NCBI RefSeq assembly: GCF_001403635.1
Contig: NZ_LN879468.1
Coordinates: forward strand, 62,001-126,000
Length of the DNA: 64,000 bases
Reading direction: 5' to 3'
Source of the DNA: Clostridium massiliamazoniense
GTDB taxonomy: Bacteria; Bacillota; Clostridia; Clostridiales; Clostridiaceae
The notes below the pieces were generated by a model. That model made no database searches. It had not been told where the DNA came from and saw only the letters and a list, made by a program, of their open reading frames with translations. A program made the translations under genes and the position numbers. Shown here piece after piece: positions 1 through 9,218 of the stretch (position 1 is its first letter; every line of letters begins with the position of its first letter).

Positions 1-1
1 T

Positions 2-1030
2 GATTATAAAAATCCAACTAAAATAGCTGATTTTCTTCCTAGTCCAAAACTTTTTAATATATTTAAAGAAGCTCAAAGGTGGTTAAGTATATTAGAAGTT
101 TCTGATGTTGGAGCTTTAAATAAAAAGATATTGAATGGAGAAGCTGAAGATTTTATAAGAATTTCAGAAGCTTTGCATGAGAAAAAGATAGCACAAATTG
201 CAGATATGATAAATGAGAGAAAAGATGTTAAAGTAATTCTTGTGGCAGGACCTTCATCTTCAGGAAAAACTACTTTTACAAAAAGATTAGCAGTGCAACT
301 TAGGGTTAATGGTCTTATGCCTATTATGATATCCTTAGATGATTATTTTATAGATAGAGATAAAACACCACTAGGTGAGGATGGAAATCCAGATTATGAA
401 TCTTTAACAGCTTTAGATATAAATTTATTTAATGAAAATATTAAGGCAATTTTACGGGGAGAAGAAGCTCATATTCCAACCTATAATTTTAAAACAGGAA
501 TGAGGGAATGGGGGAATAATAAATTAAAACTACCTAAAAATGGAGTGCTTATAATAGAAGGAATACACGGTCTAAATGATGAATTAACAAGAGAAATTGA
601 AGAAAAATCTAAGTTTAAAATATATATATCTGCCTTAACTCAGCTTAATTTAGATAATCATAATAGAATATTAACAACAGATGTAAGAAAAATAAGAAGG
701 ATAGTAAGGGACTATTTATCAAGAGGTTATGGCTGTGAGCAAACATTAAAAATGTGGCCAGCAATTAAAAAAGGAGAGAAGAGAAATATTTTCGTATTTC
801 AAGAAAACGCAGACGTGATGTTTAACTCTAATTTAGTATATGAACTATGTGTATTAAAAAATTTAGCAATGAAAGAGTTAGAAAAAATAGAGGAGAGTAG
901 TGAAGTTTATCATGAAGCAAAGAGATTAAAGGCTTTCTTAAATTTCTTTGAGGATATAGATTTTTGTAAAGTTCCAGAGAATTCTATATTAAGAGAGTTT
1001 ATTGGAGGAAGTTGTTTCTATCAATATTAA
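2..1030 (+). CDS. Uridine kinase-like nucleoside kinase, 5'-truncated by the window edge
   Basis: The reading frame is open from base 2, so this is the C-terminal part of a longer protein whose start lies outside the window. It carries a P-loop, GPSSSGKT, at about base 248, followed by a DDYF motif typical of the uridine kinase/phosphoribulokinase family. Clostridia commonly encode a nucleoside kinase of about 550 residues in which this kinase follows an N-terminal TGS/threonyl-tRNA-synthetase-like region; the roughly 43 residues upstream of the TTG at 131 suit such an extension, so that TTG is not taken as the start. The expected reaction is ATP-dependent phosphorylation of uridine or a related nucleoside in the cytoplasm. 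The exact substrate is inferred from the family only. A terminator follows. Confidence 0.85.
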   Translation, partial: DYKNPTKIADFLPSPKLFNIFKEAQRWLSILEVSDVGALNKKILNGEAEDFIRISEALHEKKIAQIADMINERKDVKVILVAGPSSSGKTTFTKRLAVQLRVNGLMPIMISLDDYFIDRDKTPLGEDGNPDYESLTALDINLFNENIKAILRGEEAHIPTYNFKTGMREWGNNKLKLPKNGVLIIEGIHGLNDELTREIEEKSKFKIYISALTQLNLDNHNRILTTDVRKIRRIVRDYLSRGYGCEQTLKMWPAIKKGEKRNIFVFQENADVMFNSNLVYELCVLKNLAMKELEKIEESSEVYHEAKRLKAFLNFFEDIDFCKVPENSILREFIGGSCFYQY

Positions 1031-1104
1031 CATTTAGTATTTGCTGAAGAACTTTAAGAAAAAATTAAATTATAATTTAAATTAGAAAGTATTAAGAAAT
1101 TAAT

Positions 1105-1146
1105 AGGCTTTGCAATTTTTTTATAATTGCAAGGTCTATATTTTTA
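1105..1146 (+). terminator. Rho-independent terminator after the kinase gene
   Basis: Arms 1105-1117 and 1125-1137 form a 13-bp stem with two G-U wobbles around a 7-base loop, followed by a T-rich stretch ending near 1146. Confidence 0.8.
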
Positions 1147-1200
1147 TCCATAATTAGAAGTTCTATATTTAATTTTATAAATAATTTATGTCATGTATAT

Positions 1201-1228
1201 TTGACATTTTGACTTGTAAATTTATAAT
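1201..1228 (+). promoter_or_regulatory. Sigma-A-type promoter for the XRE regulator operon
   Basis: TTGACA at 1201-1206 and TATAAT at 1223-1228 are separated by 16 bases, a perfect-consensus match to both hexamers. The regulator gene begins 75 bases downstream. Confidence 0.75.
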
Positions 1229-1303
1229 TAAGGTAATTTATTGAATAAATAGGAAATAAGAAGTGACTTTAAAATAGAGAAATATTATTGAGAGGCAAAT
1301 CAA

Positions 1304-1498
1304 ATGAAGAATATAAAAATGAAAGTAGCTAGAGTTGAGAAAGATTTATCTCAAGAGGAGCTTGCAAACATTGTTAATGTGGCTAGGCAAACTATTAGTA
1401 TGATTGAATCAGGAAAGTACAATCCAACTATTAAACTTTGTATAGCCATTTGCAAAACCTTAGATAAAACTTTAGATGAATTATTTTGGGAGGAATAA
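1304..1498 (+). CDS. Small XRE-family helix-turn-helix regulator
   Basis: The 64-residue protein is essentially one HTH_3/Cro-C1 domain: the helix-turn-helix lies at about residues 15-35 (SQEELA...RQTISMIE) and ends with the usual DELFWEE tail of this small clostridial group. It should be a cytoplasmic DNA-binding repressor or activator. The start follows a GAGAGG Shine-Dalgarno. The stop codon is two bases before the next start, so the membrane protein downstream is translationally linked. Such XRE/membrane-protein pairs are common in Firmicutes and are often autoregulated; the promoter at 1201 precedes the pair. The target genes cannot be read from the sequence. Confidence 0.9.
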   Translation: MKNIKMKVARVEKDLSQEELANIVNVARQTISMIESGKYNPTIKLCIAICKTLDKTLDELFWEE

Positions 1499-1500
1499 GT

Positions 1501-2244
1501 ATGATATTTAGATTATTTAAAAATAATTATAAAAATGCAGATGAAAGAATACTTAAGGAAACTGATAAGATATTATTTTATTGTTATTTAATTATGGAAG
1601 TTCTCTCTCTTATATCAATTCCTCTAATATTTATGGGGAATTTTAAATTATGGGATTTTTGGGGTGTATTTTTAACTTTGATAATTTGTAATAGTTTTAT
1701 CTTAATAAAAATAAGAAATAATAAGTTGAAACTTTCTGATGCACTTAGAGGAAAAGATGAGTTTTTATTAGAATTTAGAAATAGGATTTTTAGAGAAAGT
1801 TATTACATAGCTATGGCTATAATAATGTCTGTAGATTTTTTTATAGTTTTTTATACTAATGTTAAAGGGATTTATAATATTAATTCAGTAAGTGGATTAA
1901 TAGAATTTAGTAAGCTTACTCTAATAAGTTTCATAATAGTAATGATTCCAGCATTTTGTTTTTGTGTGCTGGCAATTAAAAGAGGATTATTTTTAACTAA
2001 TTTAGATAAGATAAATAAAGTAAAAAATAAAAAAGTTAATTTAAATAGTTTTAGATTAAGATGTTTATATGCTTCAATTTTCTTTGGTGGATTTATGGCC
2101 ATAGGAGCTTTGCATAAGGGTATAGAAAATGCGTTAATAACAGGAATTTGTGCAGGAACATTTTGGGGTATATTCTTTTATATTACTATGAGAATGGTAA
2201 TGAAAATATCAGAAAGGAATGCTGATAAAAATATAAATAAATAA
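1501..2244 (+). CDS. Integral membrane protein paired with the XRE regulator (DUF3169-like)
   Basis: A 247-residue protein with about six hydrophobic segments and short charged loops. An in-frame TTG at 1486 was rejected because the GGGAGG Shine-Dalgarno lies between it and the ATG at 1501. Size, topology and position behind a small XRE regulator resemble the DUF3169-type membrane proteins of Firmicutes, but that family assignment is tentative. No catalytic motif is visible. It probably forms a two-gene operon with the regulator, and may be the regulator's signal input or main target; this is inference from pairing alone. Confidence 0.8.
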   Translation: MIFRLFKNNYKNADERILKETDKILFYCYLIMEVLSLISIPLIFMGNFKLWDFWGVFLTLIICNSFILIKIRNNKLKLSDALRGKDEFLLEFRNRIFRESYYIAMAIIMSVDFFIVFYTNVKGIYNINSVSGLIEFSKLTLISFIIVMIPAFCFCVLAIKRGLFLTNLDKINKVKNKKVNLNSFRLRCLYASIFFGGFMAIGALHKGIENALITGICAGTFWGIFFYITMRMVMKISERNADKNINK

Positions 2245-2340
2245 TTTAATAGGATACTTAATTATTATAACTATAGTAATAATTAATTCTAATACTACAT
2301 AATATATAATGTTTGAATTGATGAAAGGAGAGATTATATA

Positions 2341-3216
2341 TTGGTTATTAGAATTAAGAAATTATATATAGTTATTTTTTTGCTTATATTACTAGGGGTT
2401 GGTGGAGCAATATTTTATTTTACTAGAGGCAATAAAATTAATTTTGGAAGAAATCTTAATAATAAGTCTACTTTTTATAAAGAGGTAGTTTCTGAAAATG
2501 TAGAGCAGATTTCTGATGAAGAACTTGAAAAAAGTGCTTTTTCTATAGTTGAAAAATTAGATTTAGACTTAGGGGAACCTATAGATATAGCTAATAAAAA
2601 GAGTACTTTTGGTAATGGATATAATTATGATTTGATTTTTAGTAGAGGTAATGTTCAATTAAATGAAAATACAGGAGAGTTAGTTTCTATTGCTGTTGAA
2701 ACAACTGTTAAGGATGGAGATGCAGTTTTAACAGAAGAAGAGCTTATTAATAAAGCTTGTGAGTATTATAATATATTGGATTGCCCAAGCAGTTATGAAA
2801 TAAGAAAAAATGAAAGCTTAGGTGATGATTATTATAATGTAGTTTGGGAAAAGCAGTATGATGGTGATTTGTATTCTAAATATGAATCTGTAAATATGGT
2901 TTTAAATAAGAAGGATGGAACTATTAGCAAAATAACTATTAATAATTTACCTAATGTTGCTGATAAAGATAAAGAAATAATAGAAAAAAAAGAAGCAGAA
3001 AAATCTATTTCTTCATTTAAGGAATTAAAAGGATTTAATTATAGTGGAGAGATGGAAAAACAAATAGTAGTACCTAATACTAATTATATAAGTGATGATT
3101 ATGAAAGTGCTAGTTATGCTACTACAGCTTGGGTGGCAAAATTAAAAAATGATGCTGGTGAGGAAGCTTTTGTTTATATAGATGGGCTTAATGGAGAAAT
3201 TATTGGAGGAAATTAA
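2341..3216 (+). CDS. Membrane-anchored extracytoplasmic protein, PepSY/YpeB-like
   Basis: The 291-residue protein starts at TTG behind a clear AAAGGAG site. Residues 7-27 are a single hydrophobic anchor after a short basic leader, and the remainder is hydrophilic and predicted outside. Two segments with the pattern of alternating strands ending in conversion-like phrases (LNENTGELVSIAVET, LNKKDGTISKITI, IDGLNGEIIGG) look like PepSY/YcdB-type repeats, as in germination protein YpeB, but the resemblance is structural and not sequence-proven. It lies 86 bases before the first of two SH3-domain secreted proteins, suggesting a shared cell-envelope role. No enzyme motif was seen. Confidence 0.75.
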   Translation: MVIRIKKLYIVIFLLILLGVGGAIFYFTRGNKINFGRNLNNKSTFYKEVVSENVEQISDEELEKSAFSIVEKLDLDLGEPIDIANKKSTFGNGYNYDLIFSRGNVQLNENTGELVSIAVETTVKDGDAVLTEEELINKACEYYNILDCPSSYEIRKNESLGDDYYNVVWEKQYDGDLYSKYESVNMVLNKKDGTISKITINNLPNVADKDKEIIEKKEAEKSISSFKELKGFNYSGEMEKQIVVPNTNYISDDYESASYATTAWVAKLKNDAGEEAFVYIDGLNGEIIGGN

Positions 3217-3302
3217 TAGAATTTGAGATTATATTATCCTAGATATAATTTTCTATGTTAGAATTAAAATGACAACATATGAAAAAAACTAGGAGTGAAA
3301 CT

Positions 3303-5072
3303 ATGAAGAAAAGAAGTGTAGCTTCTTTGATTGCAGTAGCGGCTGTGGCTACATCTATAGGAACAAGCGCTACTGCCTATAAAGGAGCAGTAAAAAAATC
3401 TAAAAATAATGTACTATTATCTAATTCTACAACAGAAAGTAATAAATATGCTGTTGTTATAAATGGAGATAATTCTTTAGTTTTAAAGAGTGATCCTAAT
3501 AACAATAAAATTAGTAGTTATTTATCTGTTGGAGAAATGTTAACTATAGAAGCTAAAGTTGGAGATTATTACAAAGTAGTTGTACAGGAAACTGGTGCAA
3601 CTGGTTATATAAATATAAAGAATGCTGAAATTATTGAAAGTGGTGTTAATAGTCCTTTAGAAAGCCTAAAAGAAAAAGGTTCTATTATAAATGTTACTAC
3701 TGATGTTAGAATAAGAGAAAAAGCAACTATGAATTCTAAGGTATTATCTACTTTACATAATGGTGCTAGCCTACAAATAATTGGAAAGCAAGGAGAATGG
3801 TATGAAGTAGATAGTAATGGAATAAAGGGCTTTGTTTATTTTGAATATATAGAGACTAATATTAATTCTAATAGTAATAATAATTCTAATTCTAGTAGTA
3901 ATAATCTTAATAATAAAGTAAAACATAGTATTAAAAATAATAAGAAATTACTGTCAGTTAACGAAAATTCTTTAGAGGCAGAAAATTATTTGGGGAATTA
4001 TAGTGTTGCTAGTATTTTAGGCCCAAGTTATTCTGAGGGAAGAGAAAATGCTACTATAGGTCATAGTTTTACTATGAATAAAAACTTGTTTTCAATGGAA
4101 AATATTCCTGGTTCTATGAATTATAATATAGTTAATCCTAGTTATGAAATAAAAAAGCAAAGTGCTACTGATTTCGAAAAAAACTATGGTTATAATCCAG
4201 CTGAAATAGGACTTAAAGGAAATACTTTAACAGAGCTTGTAGTGGCAGGAAATAATAGTGCTAAGAATAATCCTTATGGATTAAATAGCTTTGGAAGCAA
4301 TAATGAAATGATTTTTTACGTTGAAAATGGGAATTTAATATTATTTGAACCTACAAGTAATATGGCTTACATTTGTGAAAATACAAATACATATAATAAA
4401 GAAATTTTAAGCTTTAATGAAAAAGTTAATGAAGGAAATAATAAAGAGTTTCCTATAAATGTTGATAATTATAAAGAAAGTAATAATTTTAGTGAAGCTG
4501 AAACTAATTTATATAACAGAATATTTGATATAGTTAAAGCAAAAATATGGACAACTCCTACGGATAATCAAAGAACTATGACTATGGATATGGGAAATAC
4601 ATATAAAAAAGATGGAAATAGTTATTATAGTGTTTATTTATATAGTATAAATAGTTCAGAAAAAACAAATATAGAGCATTACTATATAGGTACTAATGGA
4701 AAAATATTATCTGGAAATAGTTTTGAAGAAAATAATAATGTTAATTTAACTTATAATGAAAGAAAAAATATTATAAGTAAAATAGCAATGGAATATATGA
4801 GTCAAAGTACAGGAAATTCTATGTATACTTTCAATTATAATTTAAATAAAAGTATAGTTAGAAATGGCGTTAGATATTATCAAGTTAATGTTTGGTCTAA
4901 TAATCCAATATATCCTGGAGGACAAAGTATAGAAGAGGGTGATGTTATTTATGTAAGCCCATATGGAAATGTTATAAATACTTATAATAGGATAATTGGA
5001 AAGAGTTCCAATAATTTAGAACAAAATTCACTTCAAAATAAGGGAATTGGAAAGAGAGTAAAAAAAGGTTAA
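3303..5072 (+). CDS. Secreted protein with two bacterial SH3 domains
   Basis: The 589-residue product starts at the ATG 8 bases after AGGAG; an upstream in-frame ATG at 3279 lacks a site. It has a signal peptide (about residues 1-26), two SH3b domains (about residues 45-110 and 127-188, each with the GxWYxV/GYxVY-like core), an Asn/Ser-rich linker, and a C-terminal region of about 170 residues shared with the next gene (LYNRIFDIVKAKIW... versus LYNEIYNIVKANFW...). SH3b domains usually bind peptidoglycan. No catalytic domain or LPxTG signal is visible; the C-terminus is basic. It probably acts as a wall-bound protein. The conserved C-terminal domain is not one I recognise. Confidence 0.85.
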   Translation: MKKRSVASLIAVAAVATSIGTSATAYKGAVKKSKNNVLLSNSTTESNKYAVVINGDNSLVLKSDPNNNKISSYLSVGEMLTIEAKVGDYYKVVVQETGATGYINIKNAEIIESGVNSPLESLKEKGSIINVTTDVRIREKATMNSKVLSTLHNGASLQIIGKQGEWYEVDSNGIKGFVYFEYIETNINSNSNNNSNSSSNNLNNKVKHSIKNNKKLLSVNENSLEAENYLGNYSVASILGPSYSEGRENATIGHSFTMNKNLFSMENIPGSMNYNIVNPSYEIKKQSATDFEKNYGYNPAEIGLKGNTLTELVVAGNNSAKNNPYGLNSFGSNNEMIFYVENGNLILFEPTSNMAYICENTNTYNKEILSFNEKVNEGNNKEFPINVDNYKESNNFSEAETNLYNRIFDIVKAKIWTTPTDNQRTMTMDMGNTYKKDGNSYYSVYLYSINSSEKTNIEHYYIGTNGKILSGNSFEENNNVNLTYNERKNIISKIAMEYMSQSTGNSMYTFNYNLNKSIVRNGVRYYQVNVWSNNPIYPGGQSIEEGDVIYVSPYGNVINTYNRIIGKSSNNLEQNSLQNKGIGKRVKKG

Positions 5073-5190
5073 GTTATATAGGAAAAATATTATAATTCAG
5101 TAATAAAAATAGTGAATTTCATTAAATTAGGATGAAATTTATTAAATTTTTTAAGGATTGAATATTTTATCATAGGTTAATTTAGAAAGA

Positions 5191-5242
5191 AATGATAAGG
5201 AAAGTATTAATAAATTATTTAATTTATTAATACTTTATCATT
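5191..5242. terminator. Long A+T-rich hairpin between the two SH3 genes
   Basis: Arms 5191-5216 and 5221-5242 pair over 16 perfect inner base pairs, with a 4-base bulge before a further outer stem. Only a short TTTT follows, so termination is likely but not certain. Confidence 0.55.
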
Positions 5243-5360
5243 TTAAATGGATAAAAAATATGATAATAGCAATAAAGGAACATTGAAATAAAAAAGGCAA
5301 AGAAATATAATGCAAGATAAGAAAAGCATAGAAATAACTCTATCAGATTTAGGAGGCAGG

Positions 5361-7028
5361 ATGATGAAGAAAAAAACTTTGGCATCTATATTTGCATTTA
5401 CAGCAGTAGCAACAACAGTAGGGGCAGGAATGGTGTCACAAGGAACAGTAGCTAAGGATAATTCTAACAATAATGAAGTTTTATTAACACAAAATGATGG
5501 TGGAAATAATACAAATAAGGTTAGTAATACAGAAGCTACAACTACTAACAATACTCAAAATTCTCAAACTACAGGAACAGCTGTAGTTATTAATGGAAAT
5601 GGATCTTTAGCATTAATGGGATCTAATTCAGTAAAAAGTAATTTAGTAGGGTATTTATCAGCTGGAGAAATGTTAACTGTTCATGGACAAGATGGTAATT
5701 GGTATAAGGTTACAGTTCAAGAAACAGGAGAAACAGGATATATAAATGCAGCTAACCTTCAGTTTATTGAAAGTGGAGTAAATGATCCATTATCAATTTT
5801 AAAAGGAAATGGACAAGTTATAAATGTAAGCTCTAACTTAAGAATAAGAGCAGCTGCAACAATGGATTCCAACACTATAGGTCATTTATTAAATGGAAAT
5901 AGCTTTAAGATAGTTGGAAAAGAAGGTCAATGGTATAAAATAAATGCCAATGGAGTAACTGGATTTGTTTATTCAGAATATGTAGCTCCATCTATAATAA
6001 ATGCAGTAAGTAATAGTGGAAATGCTGGGAATTCAACAGTAAATAATAATGTTACTACAAATAAAGCAAAATCTGCATCAGAAGCTAATAGCGTAAGTAA
6101 GGCAACTTCAAGTAATAGTTCAGTAGCTAACAATAACAGTAAAGAAACAACAAGTACTAATAGTACTGTTAAAGCTAAAACTGTTGACAATAGTACTGCT
6201 AAGGCTACAGTTGCTACAAATAGTACTTCAACAGCAAGTAATTCTGCAAGTAAAGTTGAAGCAAATAGTAAGGCAGAAGCAAGTAGTACTGTTAAAAATG
6301 GAAATGCTACAGCAACTAGCAATTCAACTGCAAGTGCTACAACAAATAGTGGTTCAGAGGCAAATGCTACAGCAAGTAGTAAGGCAACAACAGTTGCAGG
6401 AAATAATGTTTTATTAAGTGGACCTGCACATCATGAAAATAGTGAAAGTGTAAAATCTAATGTTAGCAATTCACAATTATATAATGAAATTTATAATATA
6501 GTTAAAGCGAACTTCTGGACTAACCCTAATACAGAAGGTAGTACAATGTCAATGAATATGAATCAAACTTATAATAAAGGTGGAGTAAATTATTATAGTG
6601 TTTATGTTCATACAACTAACTCAGATAATGGAGAAGCTAATACAACACATTATTATATAAGTACAAATGGTACTATATTAAATGGAAATGCTTTCAGCAA
6701 TAATAATGCTCAAGGAGCAAAACAAAATCCTTCACAAGTAAAAGAAGAGGTATCTACTATAGCTAGTGAGTATTTAAATGGACAAGTTAATAGTGGAAGC
6801 TTAGTTTATAACATAGATATGAATAACACTACAGAAAGCAATGGAAGTACATTCTATGCAGTTCAAGTGTATAATGGTTCAGTAAATAGCAATAACTATA
6901 TATCAACTATATATGTAAGTCCAAATGGACAAGTTTTAGGTTCATTACCTAAACAAAATAGTAATGCTAAGAGTAATCATAAAATAGTTAAAAGAACAAA
7001 AAGTACAGCAGATGTTGTAAATAAATAA
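5361..7028 (+). CDS. Secreted protein with two bacterial SH3 domains, paralogue of the preceding gene
   Basis: The start is the ATG at 5361, five bases after AGGAGG; the frame extends upstream without a site. The 555-residue product has a signal peptide (about residues 1-27), two SH3b domains, then about 130 residues rich in Ala, Ser, Thr and Asn with poly-threonine-like repeats, and a C-terminal domain homologous to that of the upstream gene. The low-complexity linker is much longer here than in the paralogue, as in wall-spanning stalks. A strong terminator follows, which is also the left end of a family A repeat. The role is inferred to be cell-wall binding; there is no visible enzyme domain or sorting signal. 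Confidence 0.85.
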   Translation: MMKKKTLASIFAFTAVATTVGAGMVSQGTVAKDNSNNNEVLLTQNDGGNNTNKVSNTEATTTNNTQNSQTTGTAVVINGNGSLALMGSNSVKSNLVGYLSAGEMLTVHGQDGNWYKVTVQETGETGYINAANLQFIESGVNDPLSILKGNGQVINVSSNLRIRAAATMDSNTIGHLLNGNSFKIVGKEGQWYKINANGVTGFVYSEYVAPSIINAVSNSGNAGNSTVNNNVTTNKAKSASEANSVSKATSSNSSVANNNSKETTSTNSTVKAKTVDNSTAKATVATNSTSTASNSASKVEANSKAEASSTVKNGNATATSNSTASATTNSGSEANATASSKATTVAGNNVLLSGPAHHENSESVKSNVSNSQLYNEIYNIVKANFWTNPNTEGSTMSMNMNQTYNKGGVNYYSVYVHTTNSDNGEANTTHYYISTNGTILNGNAFSNNNAQGAKQNPSQVKEEVSTIASEYLNGQVNSGSLVYNIDMNNTTESNGSTFYAVQVYNGSVNSNNYISTIYVSPNGQVLGSLPKQNSNAKSNHKIVKRTKSTADVVNK

Positions 7029-7033
7029 AAAAG

Positions 7034-7079
7034 AGAGGATGTATCAAATTGCAGATACATCCTCTTTCTTTTTATTTAG
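7034..7079 (+). terminator. Strong terminator formed by the left end of repeat A1
   Basis: A 12-bp perfect stem (7034-7045 with 7054-7065) and an 8-base loop are followed by a T-rich tract. The same hairpin opens the other family A repeats, so the element supplies the terminator. Confidence 0.85.
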
Positions 7080-7296
7080 CTATATAGGTTCATCATTTGT
7101 GACCACTCACCTACGTAAAGAAGCTCTAATATTTTTTCTACAATAGTTTCTAAAATTTCCAAACTCACTTTGTTCAAACAATGGAAATTTTTTCACGAAA
7201 CTATTGTTCAAAAATAAAGAGCTTCTAGTACTAGTTCAATGGTCACAGCATTTTGTACCTATATAGCTATCTCGGCAGATGAAAAAATACATTTAT
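7034..7296 (+). repeat. Dispersed repeat family A, copy A1 (MITE-like, right end lost)
   Basis: The copy runs from the left-end hairpin through a long imperfect palindrome whose arms begin GCTATATAGGT and end ACCTATATAGC. It closely matches copies at 32779-33026 (inverted) and 56785-57075. The apex carries a 50-base sub-hairpin (AAATTTCC with GGAAATTT) shared with the 56785 copy. The right terminal repeat found in the other two copies is absent; from ATTTAT onward the sequence becomes family B. Confidence 0.85.
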
Positions 7297-7416
7297 CTGA
7301 TAGCTAGAGGTGTAATATTCCTATCTTTTATAAGCAGGAGATAAACAGCCTCACGCTTTTAGATAACGGTCACTAAGCATTCAGATGGAGTCAAAACTCA
7401 ACCTGAATTAAGTTTT
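7292..7416 (+). repeat. Dispersed repeat family B, copy B1
   Basis: A unit of about 125 bases opening with ATCTGATAGCTAGAGG and closing with GAATTAAGT. It aligns along its length with 17838-17964 and 48121-48234. It abuts repeat A1 directly and ends at the 3' end of the minus-strand HAD gene. Confidence 0.75.
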
Positions 7417-7422
7417 AATTTA

Positions 7423-8535
7423 CTATCCAAGTATTGCTAAAAGTTTTTCTTCTAGGCTCTCATCATCAAATGGATGCTTTTCTTCAAATATATCAAAGTC
7501 ATCAAATTCATCAAAGTCATCATTTGATGGTTCTTCTGAAGCAGCAACTTTCTTTTCAGCAGCAACTTTCTTTTCAACTTTTTTCTTTGTAGGAGCTGCA
7601 GCTTTTTTCTTTACTGGAGCTTCTTCAATAATTTCTTTTTCTATTATTTGAGGTTCAGAAACTTCAGAAGCTTCTATTATAGTTTTTTTCACAGGTATAG
7701 ATTCTTTGATTGTTTCAGAATCTACAGCTACTTCTTCTACAATAGGCTTTTCAGCAAGAACTTCTTTTTTTATTATTTCTAAAACACCATTGTTATTGTT
7801 TGATGGAGCTATAGCGAAGGCTAACTCTTTTAATTCTTCTACAGCATTCTCCATAGCATATGAGTATTTTGCAGACTTAATCATTTCTAAGTCGTTATTT
7901 CCATCTCCAAAGACCATTGTTTCTTCTGGGCTTATATTGAAGTGATTTTGTAAAGCTTGGACACCAAACCCTTTACTAACTTCTTTATTTATAATGTGTA
8001 GCCACTTAATTGTAGATACAGAAACTTTAACTTTTTTACCAACTAAGCCATCATAAATTTTAAAGGAGTTTTCTTTAGCACCTTTAGGATCAAATATAGT
8101 AAATTTAACTACGGGCTTGTCTATTTCTTTTAAGTCATTTACGAATGTAATATCTTCATAATATTTTCTTAACTCAGTTATAAATTCTTCATTTACGTTT
8201 TCAATATATGTCATATCCTCAGTACATAGAAGCATGTTATGAGAATTTTTTCTACCAATATCTACGAGTTTATGTACAATAGTTTTATCAAGCTCACTTC
8301 TGTATATATTTGTTCCATTAAGGGAACCACAACTACCATTTTCAAAAAGCATTATTAAATCATCTTTTATATCATTAAATTTAAGCTCGAGATTTTTTCT
8401 TTGTCTTCCACTTGCTACAGCAAAGAGAATATCTTTATTTCTTAACTCTTTATACACACTAAGAAACTCTTTATTGAGTTCTTCCTTTTCGTTAAGTAAA
8501 GTTCCATCCATATCTGTTACAATAAGCTTTATCAT
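7423..8535 (-). CDS. Cof-type HAD-superfamily phosphatase with a charged C-terminal extension
   Basis: Residues 1 to about 245 are a complete Cof/YidA-type HAD hydrolase: the DMDGT motif with nucleophile Asp8 and acid/base Asp10, and the GDGNND metal-binding motif near residue 205. Such enzymes dephosphorylate sugar phosphates or flavin precursors in the cytoplasm. The last 125 residues are unusual: a Glu/Val/Lys stretch, a Lys/Ala-rich block (KKKAAAPTKKK), then a strongly acidic Asp/Phe-rich end. This tail looks disordered and is not part of the family domain. The ATG at 8535 is chosen over the TTG at 8538 because of its spacing from GGGAGG. Confidence 0.88.
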   Translation of the reverse strand: MIKLIVTDMDGTLLNEKEELNKEFLSVYKELRNKDILFAVASGRQRKNLELKFNDIKDDLIMLFENGSCGSLNGTNIYRSELDKTIVHKLVDIGRKNSHNMLLCTEDMTYIENVNEEFITELRKYYEDITFVNDLKEIDKPVVKFTIFDPKGAKENSFKIYDGLVGKKVKVSVSTIKWLHIINKEVSKGFGVQALQNHFNISPEETMVFGDGNNDLEMIKSAKYSYAMENAVEELKELAFAIAPSNNNNGVLEIIKKEVLAEKPIVEEVAVDSETIKESIPVKKTIIEASEVSEPQIIEKEIIEEAPVKKKAAAPTKKKVEKKVAAEKKVAASEEPSNDDFDEFDDFDIFEEKHPFDDESLEEKLLAILG

Positions 8536-9218
8536 CAAGTAACCTCCCTAAATTTATTTTTAAATCTTTTGTTTTAAATCTATTTAAATTTATTTTGTAT
8601 TTCTAGAAAATAATTATATCATAAAAATCTTTTTATAGAAGGGTTTTTATAAATTTTAATTTTATTAATAGAATTGAAAAAAAGTAATTATACATATAAA
8701 TTTGTTTAATAATAGCTAATTTAGATATATAATGGATAACCAAATAGGAAAAATTTTAATAATTTATTCCAGAATAATTTTGGGATATTATGGGTTATTT
8801 TTTAAAGGGGTTAAATAAAGAGGAGTTGAAGCCTTTAATATTTTAGGAAGTGTCAGTTTATAAATTTATTAAAGGCTTCTTTAATAACTAGAGAGAATAC
8901 TTCCCTGTTACAATATTAGAATATGCATATTTAGTTATTTTATACATAGTAATATTCTGAAATAAGGAAGACTTAGTTTTTGTAATTAGATTTACAAAAT
9001 AGGTTTTAATTAGTGGAAGGATTAAAAAATGTTTATTAGATAATTTTTGAAATTATTAGTTTCTTGTAGTTGTGAGAAGATTAGAGCGTTTTTATTACTT
9101 TTTTTAGTGATTTTTAATTTGACAATAATTTAATGGGATTTTATACTTGATAAGTACAGATAATTTTAAAAATAAGTAAATAATTTTGAATTTTATATAA
9201 AAAGGGGCTTTAACCGAA
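8536..9218. other. Gene-less 683-base interval with one conspicuous hairpin
   Basis: No coding frame with a ribosome site was found. At 8828-8840 and 8867-8879 there is a perfect 13-bp inverted repeat (GAAGCCTTTAATA) around a 26-base loop, followed by a weak T-rich run. This could be the terminator of an unannotated small RNA. The rest is plain A+T-rich DNA. Confidence 0.45.

Noticed and set aside
5969-6322. Minus-strand open frame opposite the Ala/Ser/Thr linker of the second SH3 protein
   Set aside because: Leu/Ala/Val-rich shadow of the low-complexity coding region; no ribosome site.
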